Assembly: GCA_012719415.1 (NCBI GenBank)
Contig: JAAYAK010000043.1
Span: 1 to 59,276, forward strand
Reading direction: 5' to 3'
Length of the DNA: 59,276 nt
From: Syntrophorhabdus sp.
GTDB lineage: Bacteria > Desulfobacterota > Syntrophorhabdia > Syntrophorhabdales > Syntrophorhabdaceae
Shown here: positions 16,550-26,387 of the stretch, one piece after another
Layout: each line of letters begins with the position of its first letter
Numbering within the stretch: the stretch's first letter is position 1
Translations under genes and position numbers: made by a program
The notes under the pieces: model-generated
Told to the model about the DNA's origin: nothing
Databases searched by the model: none
What the model saw: only the letters and a program-made list of their open reading frames with translations

Positions 16550-18446
16550 GATCCCCCTCCCCGTGCTCTTTCAGCATGTTCCTCAGTTCTTCACCGTCTA
16601 TGGATTCCTTTTCGAGGAGAGTCCTGGCGACCAGTTCCAGGAGGTCGCGTTTCTTCGTGAGGGTGTCCTTGACCTTTGTGTAGGAATGCTCGATGATGGC
16701 CTTCACCTCGTTATCGATCTCCCTGGCTGTCTCCTCGCTGTACTCCTTCGTGCCCGAGCCGGGGGCGATATCGAGGAAGAGAGGCTTGCGTTCCTGTTCG
16801 AAGGTCATGTGGCCGAGCTTCTCGCTCATGCCGTACTGCTTCACCATGGATCGCGCTATGTCCGTTGCCCGCGCGAGGTCATTCTGGGCACCTGTCGAGA
16901 TCTCGCAGAAGATGATCTCTTCGGCTATCCTTCCCCCGAGGAGGACGCACATGCGGTCGATGAGCTCGCTCTTCGTCATGAGGTAGCGGTCTTCCGTGGG
17001 AAGCTGCATCGTGTATCCCAGGGCGGAAATGCCGCGGGGGATTATGGATATCTTGTGGACGGGGTCCGCGCTCTCCAGGGATTCCGCCATGAGGGCATGG
17101 CCCGTTTCGTGGTAGGCGACGATCTCCTTTTCCTTCTTGCTCATCACCCTTTTTCTCTTTTCAAGGCCTGCCACAACGCGGTCGATGGCCTCTTCGAACT
17201 CCTCCATCGTCACGGACGACTTTCCTTTTCGGGCGGCGAGAAGAGCGGCTTCGTTGATGAGGTTTGCCAGGTCGGCGCCAACAAAGCCGGGGGTCCTGGC
17301 GGCAATGACGGAAAGATCGATATTGCGTGCCAGTTTGACCTCTCTCACGTGCACCTTCAATATCTCTTCGCGGCCCTTGATATCGGGTCTGTCGACAAGG
17401 ACGTGCCTGTCGAACCTGCCGGGCCTCAAGAGTGCGGGGTCGAGTATCTCGGGCCTGTTCGTCGCGCCTACGATGATGACCCCTGTCTTGGTGTCGAAAC
17501 CGTCCATTTCGGCGAGAAGCTGGTTCAGGGTCTGCTCGCGTTCGTCGTGCGACGAGAGGGGGTTCATGCCCCGTGCCTTACCCAGGGCGTCCAGTTCATC
17601 GATGAAGATGATGCAGGGGGCCTTCTGCTGGGCCTGGGAAAAAAGGTCTCTCACCCGCGAGGCGCCGACCCCGACGAACATCTCGACGAAATCGGATCCG
17701 CTCATGCTGAAAAAGGGCACCTTCGCCTCGCCGGCGACTGCTTTGGCGAGAAGGGTCTTGCCCGTGCCCGGCGGACCGACGAGAAGAATGCCCTTGGGTA
17801 TCTTTCCGCCGAGATCGAGGAACTTCTGCGGGTAGCGAAGATATTCGATTATCTCCTGGAGCTCCTCTTTTGCCTCGTCGACCCCGGCGACGTCATCGAA
17901 GGTTATCTTTATCTCGTCCTCTCCGTAGATCTTGCCCCGACTCTTGCCGAAATTGAGCACGCTCGAGGGCGCCCCGCCCATCCTCCGCATAAGGAGGTTC
18001 CAGATGAGTATTATGATGGCGAAGGGGAGTATCCATTCGATGATGACCCTGAGGATCTTGTTCTCGAAGGAGCCGGAGAACTGGACGTTGCTCTTCTGAA
18101 GGTCCTTGACGAGGTCAGGGTCTTCGACCCTGCTTGTCACGAACTTCACCTTCTTTCCGTCTTGCTGTGCCATCGTTCCCTGGATCTTTTCGGTGTCGAT
18201 GATGAGGTCCGAGACCTTCATCTGGGCGATGAGGCCCTTGAATTCGCTGTAGGGAATGGTCTTTATCTCGGAACGGAAGGAGAGGTAGCTGTGGATCACG
18301 AATATGGCGATGATTGCGATGATGAAATAGAGGAAGGTAAAGCTCTTGGTCTTCTTCTCCTTGTCCTTGTTGCCGCTCTTGATCTCCAGTATTATATCTT
18401 TGCGTTTTTTCAGGTCTTTTTTTGGTTTGGGCTTTTCTTTCGGCAT
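16530..18446 (-). CDS. ftsH: ATP-dependent zinc metalloprotease FtsH
   Basis: A 638-aa membrane-anchored AAA+ protease. A Lys-rich cytoplasmic start precedes TM1 (~38-56); the periplasmic domain and TM2 (~132-152) follow. Walker A GPPGTGKT is at 224-231, Walker [12 protein letters not shown] near 279-289, the pore loop is in [13 protein letters not shown], the second region of homology is in [19 protein letters not shown], and the zinc site HETGH is at 446-450. It degrades unassembled membrane proteins and regulators such as LpxC. It is the first gene of the block ftsH - unknown - zinc ribbon - tilS. Confidence 0.97.
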   Translation of the reverse strand: MPKEKPKPKKDLKKRKDIILEIKSGNKDKEKKTKSFTFLYFIIAIIAIFVIHSYLSFRSEIKTIPYSEFKGLIAQMKVSDLIIDTEKIQGTMAQQDGKKVKFVTSRVEDPDLVKDLQKSNVQFSGSFENKILRVIIEWILPFAIIILIWNLLMRRMGGAPSSVLNFGKSRGKIYGEDEIKITFDDVAGVDEAKEELQEIIEYLRYPQKFLDLGGKIPKGILLVGPPGTGKTLLAKAVAGEAKVPFFSMSGSDFVEMFVGVGASRVRDLFSQAQQKAPCIIFIDELDALGKARGMNPLSSHDEREQTLNQLLAEMDGFDTKTGVIIVGATNRPEILDPALLRPGRFDRHVLVDRPDIKGREEILKVHVREVKLARNIDLSVIAARTPGFVGADLANLINEAALLAARKGKSSVTMEEFEEAIDRVVAGLEKRKRVMSKKEKEIVAYHETGHALMAESLESADPVHKISIIPRGISALGYTMQLPTEDRYLMTKSELIDRMCVLLGGRIAEEIIFCEISTGAQNDLARATDIARSMVKQYGMSEKLGHMTFEQERKPLFLDIAPGSGTKEYSEETAREIDNEVKAIIEHSYTKVKDTLTKKRDLLELVARTLLEKESIDGEELRNMLKEHGEGDHGNESR

Positions 18447-18491
18447 AGGTAAAGCATATCAGAAAACCATAAGCTTTGAAATATGTTTTCT

Positions 18492-18559
18492 CGGCGCCCT
18501 GCCGGGGCTGACGGGCCTGTGGTCGTGGCATTGCCGTTACCGGCACGGCGCCCTGCCGG
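18492..18559. repeat. Pair of 14-bp direct repeats in the ftsH/kinase intergenic region
   Basis: CGGCGCCCTGCCGG occurs at 18492-18505 and again at 18546-18559. The second copy runs into an inverted repeat (CCCTGCCGGCACGGGCAGGG). Both are just upstream of the promoter proposed for the PAS kinase, between divergent genes. They could be regulator sites or a small mobile repeat. Confidence 0.5.
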
Positions 18560-18574
18560 CACGGGCAGGGCCGG

Positions 18575-18602
18575 TTTACAAAACGAAGTCAGGTGCTATA
18601 AT
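18575..18602 (+). promoter_or_regulatory. Sigma70-type promoter of the PAS hybrid kinase
   Basis: TTTACA (18575-18580), a 16-bp spacer, and a perfect TATAAT (18597-18602) lie about 56 bp before the GTG start, leaving a leader of about 50 nt that holds AAGGAGG at 18645-18651. Confidence 0.65.
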
Positions 18603-18658
18603 ACACTTATGGCGGACCCGCTGCCCGGTTACGCTGTCCGCTGCAAGGAGGGTGGCAG

Positions 18659-21004
18659 GTGACGGAAAAAGACGGATCCATCAGCGAGTTTGACCGCCTG
18701 TTCGGTTGGCCGGATGTCTGCCGCAGCCTGTTCCGCGTCCTCATAACCTCCATTCGGGAGGGTTTCTTCATAACAGATGGAGAGGGAGCTTTTCTTTACG
18801 CAAGCCCATCCCTCGGCATGATGCTTGACCACGATCCCGGCCAGCTTCTGCGGATGTCCATCGATGACGTCGATCCGGAAAAGAGGTTCAGGGGAGCTTT
18901 CGGGGCCATGGGGGCGGAAAGCTACGGTGTTTCCACGTACGAGGCCACGTTGAAGAGAAAGGGCGGCGAGCCGGTGGATGTGGAGGTGACCCTCGCCCGG
19001 TACAGCGTTCCGGCGGAGGGGCAAAGGTGCGTTGGTCTCGTAAGGCACATAGGCGACCGCAAAAGGGCCGAGACGGCGCTCCGGGAGAGTGAGGAGAGGT
19101 TCAAGCTTTTCAGTCACGCGAGTCAGGAGGCGCTCGTGCTCCTCAACGACGCGGGCAAGGTCCTCTACGCGAACCCGGCTGCCCTTAAGATCACGGGACG
19201 TGAGGATCGACGGGTTTCCGATATGGAGATCGGTGAGTTCCTCAGGCCTTATCAGTTCTCCGACGAACAGAAGCTGCAGATGGCGATAGCCGAGGTGATG
19301 CCCGTATCGACGATAGCGGAAGAGGTGGTGGGCTCCGACAGGCTGCTCGACCTTTCGGTCATGGGAGCGGAGGGTGTCGAGACCAACATCGAATTGTGTC
19401 TCCTGTCCGAGAAGGTGGGCGACAAGTGGCACATGATCGCGCTGTTCAGGGATGTGACGGAGAAGAAGAGCGCGCTGGAACGTCTGCGGAAGTCGGAAGA
19501 GAAGTTCCGCCGTCTCTTCGAAGAGACGAAGGACGCCGTCTTCATGTCGACGCCGGAGGGAAGGATCGTCGACATCAACAGGGCCGGTCTCGATCTCTTC
19601 GGTTTCAGGAAGAAGGAGGAGATGCTTGACCTCGACCTGGCGCAGGACCTTTACTGCAACCCCGAGGACCGGACCAGCTTCAGGGCTGCCATAGAAAAGT
19701 ACGGCAGCGCCAGCATGCATGACCTTGCCCTGAAGCGCAGTGACGGTACTGTGATCGTCGTTTCCATCACGGTGAATGCCGTCTATGACGAGGTGGGCAA
19801 CGTCGTCATATTCCACGGCATCATCCGGGACCTGACGGGTATAAGGCAACTCGAGCAGCAGGTCAGGGCGTTTCAAAAGATCGACGCGGTCCGGGAACTG
19901 ATCGGGGACATGGCGCACCACTTCAACAACATCCTCAATATAATCGTGGGCAACGCCCAACTCGCGAAGATATCCCCGGACTGCACGGACGAAATGGGCT
20001 CATACCTTTCGGCCATCGAGGAAGAGGTTTTCAGGGCGGCGGACATGGTGGACGCCCTTCTGGCATCGGGGAGCCGCCACCCCATGCATATGAAGACGGT
20101 GGATGTCGGGTCCGTGGTGCGGGATTTCGAGAAGATGGTGCGGAGGATCATCGGCGATGGGATCACCATCGTCCTGTCGGTGCCTTCGACGCCTATATTC
20201 GCGAAGATCGATGTGGCAAGGATAGCCCAGGCCTTCCTCAATCTGGTGGTGAACGCGCGGGAGGCCATGGATGGGGCAGGGACGCTGACCATCCGGGTCT
20301 ACACGGAGAACATGACGGATGTGACGACCACTCTCGACGGAAAGATAGTGCCCGGCTCCTATGCCGTGATCTCCGTTTCCGATACCGGGCGCGGCATGGA
20401 TGCGGGCCTCAGGGAGAAGATATTCGAACCCTTCTACACGACGGACGCGTCGGGCGAGAAGAAAGGACTTGGTCTGAGCGTCGTTCTGGGGATCGTCAAA
20501 CAGCACGGCGGCTTCGTCATCTGCGACAGCGAGGAAGGCAGGGGAGCGACCTTCAAGTTCTATCTGCCTGTCTCTGAGGAAAAGACGAAGGTACAGAGGT
20601 TGATGGAACAGGGCGTCGGCGGCGGGACCGAGACGGTCCTCATCGGTGAGGACGAGGATGCCCTGAGGAAGATCGCCGCCGACTTCTTGCGGACACTGGG
20701 ATACAGGGTCGTCGCCGCCAGGAACGGCGATGATGCCCTTGCCCTGTTTCGCGAGAAGCCAGGGGAGATAGACATGGCCCTTCTGGACATAGCCATGCCT
20801 GGCATGAACGGGCTCGACGTGTACCACGAGATAAAAAAGGTGAGGCCCGACATCGACGTCCTTTTCATGACGGGCTACAGCCTCGATGCCGCGAACATAA
20901 GCACCATCCAGAACCAGGGCATAAGCATCATCCGAAAACCCTTCACAATGACAGCCCTCGCCAGGAGGATACGGGAGATACTGGATAAAGAAAAGACGGT
21001 TTGA
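18659..21004 (+). CDS. Multi-PAS hybrid sensor histidine kinase with C-terminal receiver
   Basis: A 781-aa soluble signalling kinase. Three PAS domains lie at about 25-135, 145-270 and 280-400. The dimerisation/phosphoacceptor region has H420 in GDMAHHFNNILN (family type AHDFNN). The HATPase domain follows, with N box LNLVVNAREAMDG, G1 DTGRGMD and G2 EKKGLGLSVV. The receiver domain spans ~658-775, with phosphoacceptor D710 and switch residues in MTGYS. No membrane segment is present, so it senses an internal cue such as redox or a small ligand. The start is GTG with AAGGAGG 7 bp upstream. No partner regulator is adjacent. Confidence 0.92.
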   Translation: MTEKDGSISEFDRLFGWPDVCRSLFRVLITSIREGFFITDGEGAFLYASPSLGMMLDHDPGQLLRMSIDDVDPEKRFRGAFGAMGAESYGVSTYEATLKRKGGEPVDVEVTLARYSVPAEGQRCVGLVRHIGDRKRAETALRESEERFKLFSHASQEALVLLNDAGKVLYANPAALKITGREDRRVSDMEIGEFLRPYQFSDEQKLQMAIAEVMPVSTIAEEVVGSDRLLDLSVMGAEGVETNIELCLLSEKVGDKWHMIALFRDVTEKKSALERLRKSEEKFRRLFEETKDAVFMSTPEGRIVDINRAGLDLFGFRKKEEMLDLDLAQDLYCNPEDRTSFRAAIEKYGSASMHDLALKRSDGTVIVVSITVNAVYDEVGNVVIFHGIIRDLTGIRQLEQQVRAFQKIDAVRELIGDMAHHFNNILNIIVGNAQLAKISPDCTDEMGSYLSAIEEEVFRAADMVDALLASGSRHPMHMKTVDVGSVVRDFEKMVRRIIGDGITIVLSVPSTPIFAKIDVARIAQAFLNLVVNAREAMDGAGTLTIRVYTENMTDVTTTLDGKIVPGSYAVISVSDTGRGMDAGLREKIFEPFYTTDASGEKKGLGLSVVLGIVKQHGGFVICDSEEGRGATFKFYLPVSEEKTKVQRLMEQGVGGGTETVLIGEDEDALRKIAADFLRTLGYRVVAARNGDDALALFREKPGEIDMALLDIAMPGMNGLDVYHEIKKVRPDIDVLFMTGYSLDAANISTIQNQGISIIRKPFTMTALARRIREILDKEKTV

Positions 21005-21117
21005 ACCGCTCGAACAGCTTGAGCCGCTTGAACGGGAAAGACTCTCTCCCATCATTCGTTCTAGGCGCTCAACGGGCTGTTGATCAAGCGGGTTTTCGAA
21101 CTGAGGTTACGGTCTGT

Positions 21118-21199
21118 CGTCATTCCGGCGAAGGCCGGAATCCAGGAAAAACGATGTGTTAGAGAGACCTCTGGATCCCGGATCAGGTCCGGGATGACG
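21118..21199. repeat. REP-like palindromic intergenic element
   Basis: A paired palindromic unit: TTCCGGC-GAAG-GCCGGAA (21123-21140) and TCCCGGA-TCAGG-TCCGGGA (21176-21194), enclosed by outer arms CGTCAT and ATGACG. The CATTCCGGCGAAGGCCGGAAT form is a widespread extragenic repeat type. It lies between convergent kinase and serA. Degenerate CTTGAAC/AGCTTGA units flank it on both sides (21001-21032 and about 21215-21245). Confidence 0.7.
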
Positions 21200-21249
21200 A
21201 AAAGAGGAGTCAGCAGCCTGTCAAGCTGTTCAAGCGATTCAAGCTGCCT

Positions 21250-22872
21250 CTAGAGGCTTATCTCTATCGCTTCTATCATTCCGTCTATGGCCCTTATGTG
21301 CTTGAGGACGTCCTTGCCGATGGGGCAGTCCACGGAAACGAAGGCGACCTCCTCGCCCTGGACCATGCGGGAGACGGTGAAGCTCGCTATGTTGATGCCG
21401 TGATCGCCCAGAATGGTGCCGACCTTGCCGATAACGCCGGGGCGGTCCATGATCTTGAAGGCAAGGAATGTCCCCTCGGGGATAACGTCGAGATGGAAGC
21501 GATCGAGAAGGACGATCCTGCCCAGTTTATCGGGGAAGACGGTACCCGCTATGGTGGTCTCCTCGACGTCGGTCTTGAGGCTGAAGATGATGAGATCGTT
21601 GAACTTGTCGAACTGCTCCGTTTTTGATTCCTCAACGATGATGTTGCGGTCCTTGGCCAGATAAGGCGCGTTGATATAGGTGACGGAACCCTGGAGGGAG
21701 ATATCGAGAAAACCGTTGATCCCCGCTATGGTGAAGGGCTGGTAGCTGAAAGGGACGTCGAACTTGCGCTCGCAGAGGTCTTCCTCGAAGTTCTTTCCCA
21801 CCATGATGACCGATATCTTCTCGGGCCGGCCCTTGCTGATCTGCGCCGCAAGCTTGCCCATCTTCTCGGCGAGGTTGAAATACAGTTGGAGGTGGTCGGG
21901 AAGGAGTGACTTCATGAAAGGTATGTTGACGCCATGCTGGTAGGGCCTGCCATGGAGCGCGTTGAGGACCTGCTCGGCGACGATGGCCGAGACCGCCTTC
22001 TGCCCCTCGGCGGTGTTGGCGCCGATGTGCGGAGTCGCGAAGACATTCTCCAGGGTGAGGAGTTTGTTGTTCTTCGGAGGTTCCTCCACCCAGACGTCCA
22101 CGCCGGCGGCGAATATCTTGCCCGACACGAGGGCCTCATAGAGATCGTTCTCGTTCACGATACCGCCCCGGGCGCAGTTGACGAGGATGACATTGTCCTT
22201 CATGATGGCCAGCTTGTCGGCCGTTATCATGTTCCTCGTCGTGCCGGTGAGCGGCGTGTGGAAGGTGATGACGTCGGAGACCTTGAGGAGGTCGTCAAGC
22301 TCATCGTAGAGGGCGACGCCGAGGGACTCGGCCTTGCTCTTCTTGATGTACGGGTCGTAGGCGATGACCTTCATGCCGAAGCTTTTCGCGCGGATGGCGA
22401 CATTGCTCCCGATGCGGCCGAGACCGATGATGCCGAGGGTCTTGTTATGGAGTTCGATGCCCATGAATTTCTTCCGGTCCCACTTGCCCTGTTTCAGAGA
22501 TTCGTTGGCAAGGGGTATCTTGCGGGCGGCGGCGAGCATGATGCCCATGGTGAGCTCAGTGGCGGCGAGGGTGTTGCCCGTGGGGGCGTTGAGGACGATG
22601 AGGCCTTTTTTGCTTGCCGCCTCTATGTCGATATTGTCCACGCCGACACCGGCGCGTCCGATTATCTTGAGCCGGCCCGGGTTCTCGATGAGACCTTCCT
22701 TGACCGTCGTGCCGCTGCGGGTGATGATGGCATCGTAATTGCCGATGATGGTCTTCAGCTCTTCGACCTTTATGCCTGCCTTGACTTCGACTTCCACCGC
22801 CTTGTCCGCCGCGAGTATCTTCAAACCTTCTTCGGCGAGATGATCTGTGACGAGGATCTTGAATTTTTTCAT
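21250..22872 (-). CDS. serA: D-3-phosphoglycerate dehydrogenase
   Basis: First enzyme of serine synthesis, oxidising 3-phosphoglycerate with NAD. The 540-aa long form carries a catalytic/NAD domain (residues ~1-310), an intervening ASB domain (~320-450) and a C-terminal ACT domain (~465-540) for serine feedback. Motifs are the dinucleotide fold GIIGLGRIGSNVA, NCARGGIVNE, and the catalytic His in FATPHIGANTAEGQ. The ACT part shows DRPGVIGKVGTILGDHGINI. AGGCGG precedes the ATG. It is transcribed alone, divergent from the methyltransferase-like gene. Confidence 0.96.
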   Translation of the reverse strand: MKKFKILVTDHLAEEGLKILAADKAVEVEVKAGIKVEELKTIIGNYDAIITRSGTTVKEGLIENPGRLKIIGRAGVGVDNIDIEAASKKGLIVLNAPTGNTLAATELTMGIMLAAARKIPLANESLKQGKWDRKKFMGIELHNKTLGIIGLGRIGSNVAIRAKSFGMKVIAYDPYIKKSKAESLGVALYDELDDLLKVSDVITFHTPLTGTTRNMITADKLAIMKDNVILVNCARGGIVNENDLYEALVSGKIFAAGVDVWVEEPPKNNKLLTLENVFATPHIGANTAEGQKAVSAIVAEQVLNALHGRPYQHGVNIPFMKSLLPDHLQLYFNLAEKMGKLAAQISKGRPEKISVIMVGKNFEEDLCERKFDVPFSYQPFTIAGINGFLDISLQGSVTYINAPYLAKDRNIIVEESKTEQFDKFNDLIIFSLKTDVEETTIAGTVFPDKLGRIVLLDRFHLDVIPEGTFLAFKIMDRPGVIGKVGTILGDHGINIASFTVSRMVQGEEVAFVSVDCPIGKDVLKHIRAIDGMIEAIEISL

Positions 22873-22983
22873 TGGAATCCGCCTAAGTTATTATTTCTTG
22901 TAATATTTCTGTGCTCGTGATATAGGTAACGACAGTAAAAGATACCACCGGCAAAGAGAAAAAGCAATACAGGACCAATACTT

Positions 22984-23751
22984 GTGGCGAACGAGGAACC
23001 TGCCGAAAAGAGAACACCCCGGGACTTGAACCGGGAAGACGAGAGGCGCTCCGGCGGCAGGCGACCGTTCATCAACCGCAGCAATCTCCGTGACATCATC
23101 ATCGTGGTCTGCCTCATCTCCGCCGTGCTTTACAACCTCGATTGGGTAAGGCTCTCGGTGGCGGGTGTGCTCCTTATCTTCGGCTGTTTCTTCCATTATA
23201 TGACAAAGGGGGTCCTCATCCGCAACGTGGTCCTGTGCCGGGAGGGGACATACAGCGTGGTCCGCCATCCTTACTACATGGCGAACTATCTCATAGATTC
23301 GAGCTTCTGCCTCGTGAGCGGGAACGTCTACCTTCTCCTGATATACCCCTTCCTGTTCTACTGGTCCTACGGCCCGACGATCAGAAAAGAGGAGGCCACA
23401 CTGGCTCGGCTCCACACTGGCGAGTACCTGCGGTACAGTCTCGATGTCCCCCAGATCTTCCCCGATGCTTACTCCGTCCGCAGCTTGAAGGGAGTGGGAA
23501 GGGGATTTTCGATGCAGAGGATCACCCGGAACGAGATATCCCGGTTCATGCGCTTCTGGGCGACGGGTTTCCTCATCATATTCATCCACACCCTGAAGGC
23601 GGCGGACCTGCAGAAGCTCTGGTCTTTCGATCCTGCCGTCATCAGCGACAACCCTCATGGCTTTGCGCTCCTGCTTTCGACCATAGTCCTCTTCGTTGCC
23701 AGCCTTCTCGTCCAGTGCAAGAAGGAAGAACCGGCCCTCAAAGCGCAATAG
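22984..23751 (+). CDS. Isoprenylcysteine/phospholipid methyltransferase-like membrane protein
   Basis: A 255-aa integral membrane protein with about five helices. The conserved ICMT/PEMT-type C-terminal motif is visible as TYSVVRHPYYMANYL followed by RKEEATLARLHTGEYLRY, the part that binds S-adenosylmethionine in this superfamily. The extra C-terminal half (residues ~175-255) has two more membrane helices. The N-terminal ~28 residues are charged. The true substrate is unknown. The start is GTG with a weak ribosome site and is uncertain. It ends 4 bp before the glycosyltransferase, so both may act in envelope lipid modification. Confidence 0.75.
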   Translation: MANEEPAEKRTPRDLNREDERRSGGRRPFINRSNLRDIIIVVCLISAVLYNLDWVRLSVAGVLLIFGCFFHYMTKGVLIRNVVLCREGTYSVVRHPYYMANYLIDSSFCLVSGNVYLLLIYPFLFYWSYGPTIRKEEATLARLHTGEYLRYSLDVPQIFPDAYSVRSLKGVGRGFSMQRITRNEISRFMRFWATGFLIIFIHTLKAADLQKLWSFDPAVISDNPHGFALLLSTIVLFVASLLVQCKKEEPALKAQ

Positions 23752-23755
23752 CCCC

Positions 23756-25456
23756 ATGGGACCCACCGTGAACCCCGCACCCGGTCAGAGATGGACCTTT
23801 GCTGAATACGCGGTGCTGGCCGTCCTTGTTGCCGCCGCCGGCGTCCTTTTCTTTTCCGGTCTTTCGTGGCGTTCGCTGTGGGGATCCGAAGGCCGGTGGG
23901 CGGTTATCGCCCGTGAGATGATGCTGAGCGGCGACTATTTTCTCCCCACCATCAACGGCGTTGTCTACTTCGACAAACCGCTGCTCAGTTACTGGGCGAT
24001 CATTCCCTTCTCGCTCTTTTCGGGGGTGACGGAAATGTCCGCCCGGCTCCCCGGTGCCCTTGCCGGAGTGGGCACGGTGGCCCTCATCTTCGCCATCGGC
24101 AGGGGCCTTTTCGGCCTCACCCCGGGGTTGTATGCCGGCCTTGTCCTCCTGACGACAGTCATGTTCGGCTTCTGGTCGAGGACGGCGTCGGCGGAGGTCT
24201 TGAACGTCCTTGCCATATGGTCGATGCTCTGGGTCCTGCAGGGCAGGGGTGCCGGGCGCCCGTTCCACCGGTATCTCTCCTTTTACCTCATAGCGGCCGT
24301 CTCTTCCTTCTGCAAGGGTCCGCTCGCGCCTGCCGTCGCCGTGACGGCGGTGATAGCGGTGAGCTGCGTGGAGACGATCTGGGACATCAGGCAGGACGGG
24401 TTTGGCAGGACCCGAATGAAGGCGGCGGAGCATTTTGACTGGATACTCTCTCGGAAAGGCATCCTGGGGGCGGTCTGCGGCCTTGCCCTCTTTGTCCTGC
24501 TTCTTTTCCTGCCGGTGATCATGACCGGGTCCTGGGAAGCCGTCGAGCTCATGTGGCGTGAGAACGTGGTGCGGTTCCTGGAACCCTTCGATCACGTGGA
24601 ACCCTTCTACATCTATTTCAAACACATTCCCGTGTTCCTGATCCCCTGGACGTTCCTTGCCGTCGGAGCCCTCATCCACATGAGAAGATGGGGAGGCGGG
24701 CCTGAGCGGCGGTGGCTTGCCACCGTGACGGTCGCCATATTCCTCTTTTTTACCCTTTCCGGTTCAAGGAGGAGCTATTACATACTGCCCCTTGTCCCCG
24801 CCTTCGCGCTCATCATCGGGAGGTCACTGGCAGGATTTCTGGAGCGCGAGAGGGAAAAGGGATCCCCGGCCATGAAGGCATCCCTTGTCGTCACGGCGTT
24901 CATCCCCGTCATCGCGGGAGTGGCGCTCGTCGCCGGGTATTTCGGTTTCGAGGCGTACCGTCATCTCTCGGAGGTCATAGCGGGACCGGTGATCGTCGCA
25001 GCCGGGGTCGCGGCGCTCTTCTTCATCGTGAGGAGGATGTTCGTGCCGGGTTCGGCCCTTCTTGTCCTTGTCTTCTTCGGGATCCTTCTGTGGACCTTTA
25101 CCGCCGGGACCTCGATAGGCGAAAGAGGCCGTGGTCTGAAGCCCTTCGCCCGTCAGGTCGCGTCAAGGATAGAGGGGGTATCGCGGGGGAACGTGGCGAT
25201 GTACGGGGTGGGCAATTCCTCTTTCCTTTTCTATCTCGACAGGAAGTCTCCCCTGAGGGCCTTGAGCGGCCTCCGGGAGGTCTGTTCCTTTGCAGGAGGC
25301 TCCGGCAGGCACCTCATCACGGAAGAGGCCTTTGTAGGGGGGATCGAAAGTGAATGTGGAGCGCGGACGTTTGAAAGGGCGCTCAGCGAATCGACCGGGG
25401 ACCGGAAGAGGAAACGCGACGACCTCGTTCTTCTCGTCTCTCCGAAAGGGCCCTGA
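23756..25456 (+). CDS. ArnT/PMT-like family 39 glycosyltransferase
   Basis: A 566-aa membrane glycosyltransferase using a polyprenyl-phosphate sugar donor. The N-terminal part carries the catalytic GT-C pattern: SLWGSEGRWAVIAREM, with an acidic residue in the first periplasmic loop, then NGVVYFDKPLLSYW and SARLPGALAG. About 11-12 membrane helices follow, with a C-terminal periplasmic domain (~450-566). In related proteins the acceptor is lipid A or a glycan; none can be assigned here. Start ATG 23756 lacks a clear ribosome site; an earlier in-frame ATG at 23696 overlaps the previous gene. Confidence 0.85.
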   Translation: MGPTVNPAPGQRWTFAEYAVLAVLVAAAGVLFFSGLSWRSLWGSEGRWAVIAREMMLSGDYFLPTINGVVYFDKPLLSYWAIIPFSLFSGVTEMSARLPGALAGVGTVALIFAIGRGLFGLTPGLYAGLVLLTTVMFGFWSRTASAEVLNVLAIWSMLWVLQGRGAGRPFHRYLSFYLIAAVSSFCKGPLAPAVAVTAVIAVSCVETIWDIRQDGFGRTRMKAAEHFDWILSRKGILGAVCGLALFVLLLFLPVIMTGSWEAVELMWRENVVRFLEPFDHVEPFYIYFKHIPVFLIPWTFLAVGALIHMRRWGGGPERRWLATVTVAIFLFFTLSGSRRSYYILPLVPAFALIIGRSLAGFLEREREKGSPAMKASLVVTAFIPVIAGVALVAGYFGFEAYRHLSEVIAGPVIVAAGVAALFFIVRRMFVPGSALLVLVFFGILLWTFTAGTSIGERGRGLKPFARQVASRIEGVSRGNVAMYGVGNSSFLFYLDRKSPLRALSGLREVCSFAGGSGRHLITEEAFVGGIESECGARTFERALSESTGDRKRKRDDLVLLVSPKGP

Positions 25457-25492
25457 AAGGCCTTCAAATGGGCGTAAATCTCAAAGTTTTGC

Positions 25493-25522
25493 TTGACTTA
25501 GCATACCAAATGTATTAATTTA
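25493..25522 (+). promoter_or_regulatory. Probable promoter of rplM-rpsI-argC
   Basis: TTGACT (25493-25498) is followed by an AT-rich block, TATTAATTTA, at 25513-25522 that can supply a -10 element at 14-18 bp spacing. It lies about 30 bp upstream of the rplM start. The exact -10 is ambiguous. Confidence 0.5.
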
Positions 25523-25551
25523 GACAAATTTTTTTAAGGGTGAAAACGGTT

Positions 25552-25998
25552 ATGAAGACATATTTTCCAAAAGAAGGCGAAGTTTCGAATGACTGGTACG
25601 TAATGAACGCCGACGGTGTGGTGCTGGGAAGGCTCGCCGCCAGGGTTGCCATGATCCTCCGGGGTAAGACGAAGCCGGTCTTCACGCCTCATGCCGACAC
25701 GGGTGACTTTGTCATCGTCGTCAATGCCGACAAGGTGAAGCTCACGGGAGCGAAGCTCCTGCAAAAGACCTATCAGAAGCACAGCAACTTTCCCGGCGGC
25801 CTGCGCGTGACGAACGCGAAGACCATGCTCGAGAAGAAGCCGGAAGAGGTGATCTATCAGGCTGTGAAGGGCATGCTCCCCAAGAACACGCTCGGCAGGA
25901 AGATCCTCAAGAAACTGAAAGTGTACAGGGGCAGCGAACATCCGCACAAGGCCCAGATGCCCAGGGAGATATCGTTGAAGGAGGTACAAGGTGCCTGA
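25552..25998 (+). CDS. rplM: 50S ribosomal protein L13
   Basis: A 148-aa ribosomal protein of normal length. L13 motifs are [40 protein letters not shown] and the HPHKAQMP end. A GTG at 25540 would add four residues, but ATG 25552 matches the usual MKTY start and has AAGGGTG 9 bp upstream. It overlaps rpsI by 8 bp and heads the operon rplM-rpsI-argC. Confidence 0.97.
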   Translation: MKTYFPKEGEVSNDWYVMNADGVVLGRLAARVAMILRGKTKPVFTPHADTGDFVIVVNADKVKLTGAKLLQKTYQKHSNFPGGLRVTNAKTMLEKKPEEVIYQAVKGMLPKNTLGRKILKKLKVYRGSEHPHKAQMPREISLKEVQGA

Positions 25999-26383
25999 AA
26001 AGAGGTACTACGCAACTGGTAAGAGAAAGACCGCCGTGGCGCGGGTCTGGATAAGGCAGGGGTCCGGGGAATTCCTTATCAACGGCAGGCCGTTCGAGGA
26101 TTACTTTCCCGTTGAAGAACTCCGGCTTATGGTGAACAAGCCTTTGATGCTGACGAACAACATCGGCAAGTTCGATGTCGTCGCGAACATATACGGCGGC
26201 GGGATACCCGCACAGGCCTGGGCCCTCGGCCACGGCATCGCCAAGGCCCTCCTCGAAGTGAACGCCGGCCTCAGGGTCACCCTGAAGAAACAGGGCCTCA
26301 TCACGAGGGACCCGAGATCCAAGGAACGGAAGAAATACGGAAAGAAAGGCGCACGCGCCAGCTTCCAGTTCTCCAAGAGATAG
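25991..26383 (+). CDS. rpsI: 30S ribosomal protein S9
   Basis: A 130-aa ribosomal protein with the S9 signature [16 protein letters not shown] at the N-terminus, [19 protein letters not shown] centrally, and the basic tail [21 protein letters not shown] ending in KR, which reaches the P-site tRNA. The start is GTG with GAAGGAGG just upstream inside the end of rplM. The gap to argC is 4 bp. Confidence 0.97.
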   Translation: MPEKRYYATGKRKTAVARVWIRQGSGEFLINGRPFEDYFPVEELRLMVNKPLMLTNNIGKFDVVANIYGGGIPAQAWALGHGIAKALLEVNAGLRVTLKKQGLITRDPRSKERKKYGKKGARASFQFSKR

Positions 26384-26387
26384 ATCG

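Noticed and set aside
16509-18452. 647-codon open frame antisense to ftsH
   Set aside because: It is the complement of a certain FtsH gene with all motifs; the translated antisense product has no recognisable domain. GC-rich genes commonly leave long antisense frames open.
22873-22983. Riboswitch or attenuator before serA
   Set aside because: The 111-bp divergent gap shows no conserved RNA element, leader peptide or terminator pair that I can recognise.
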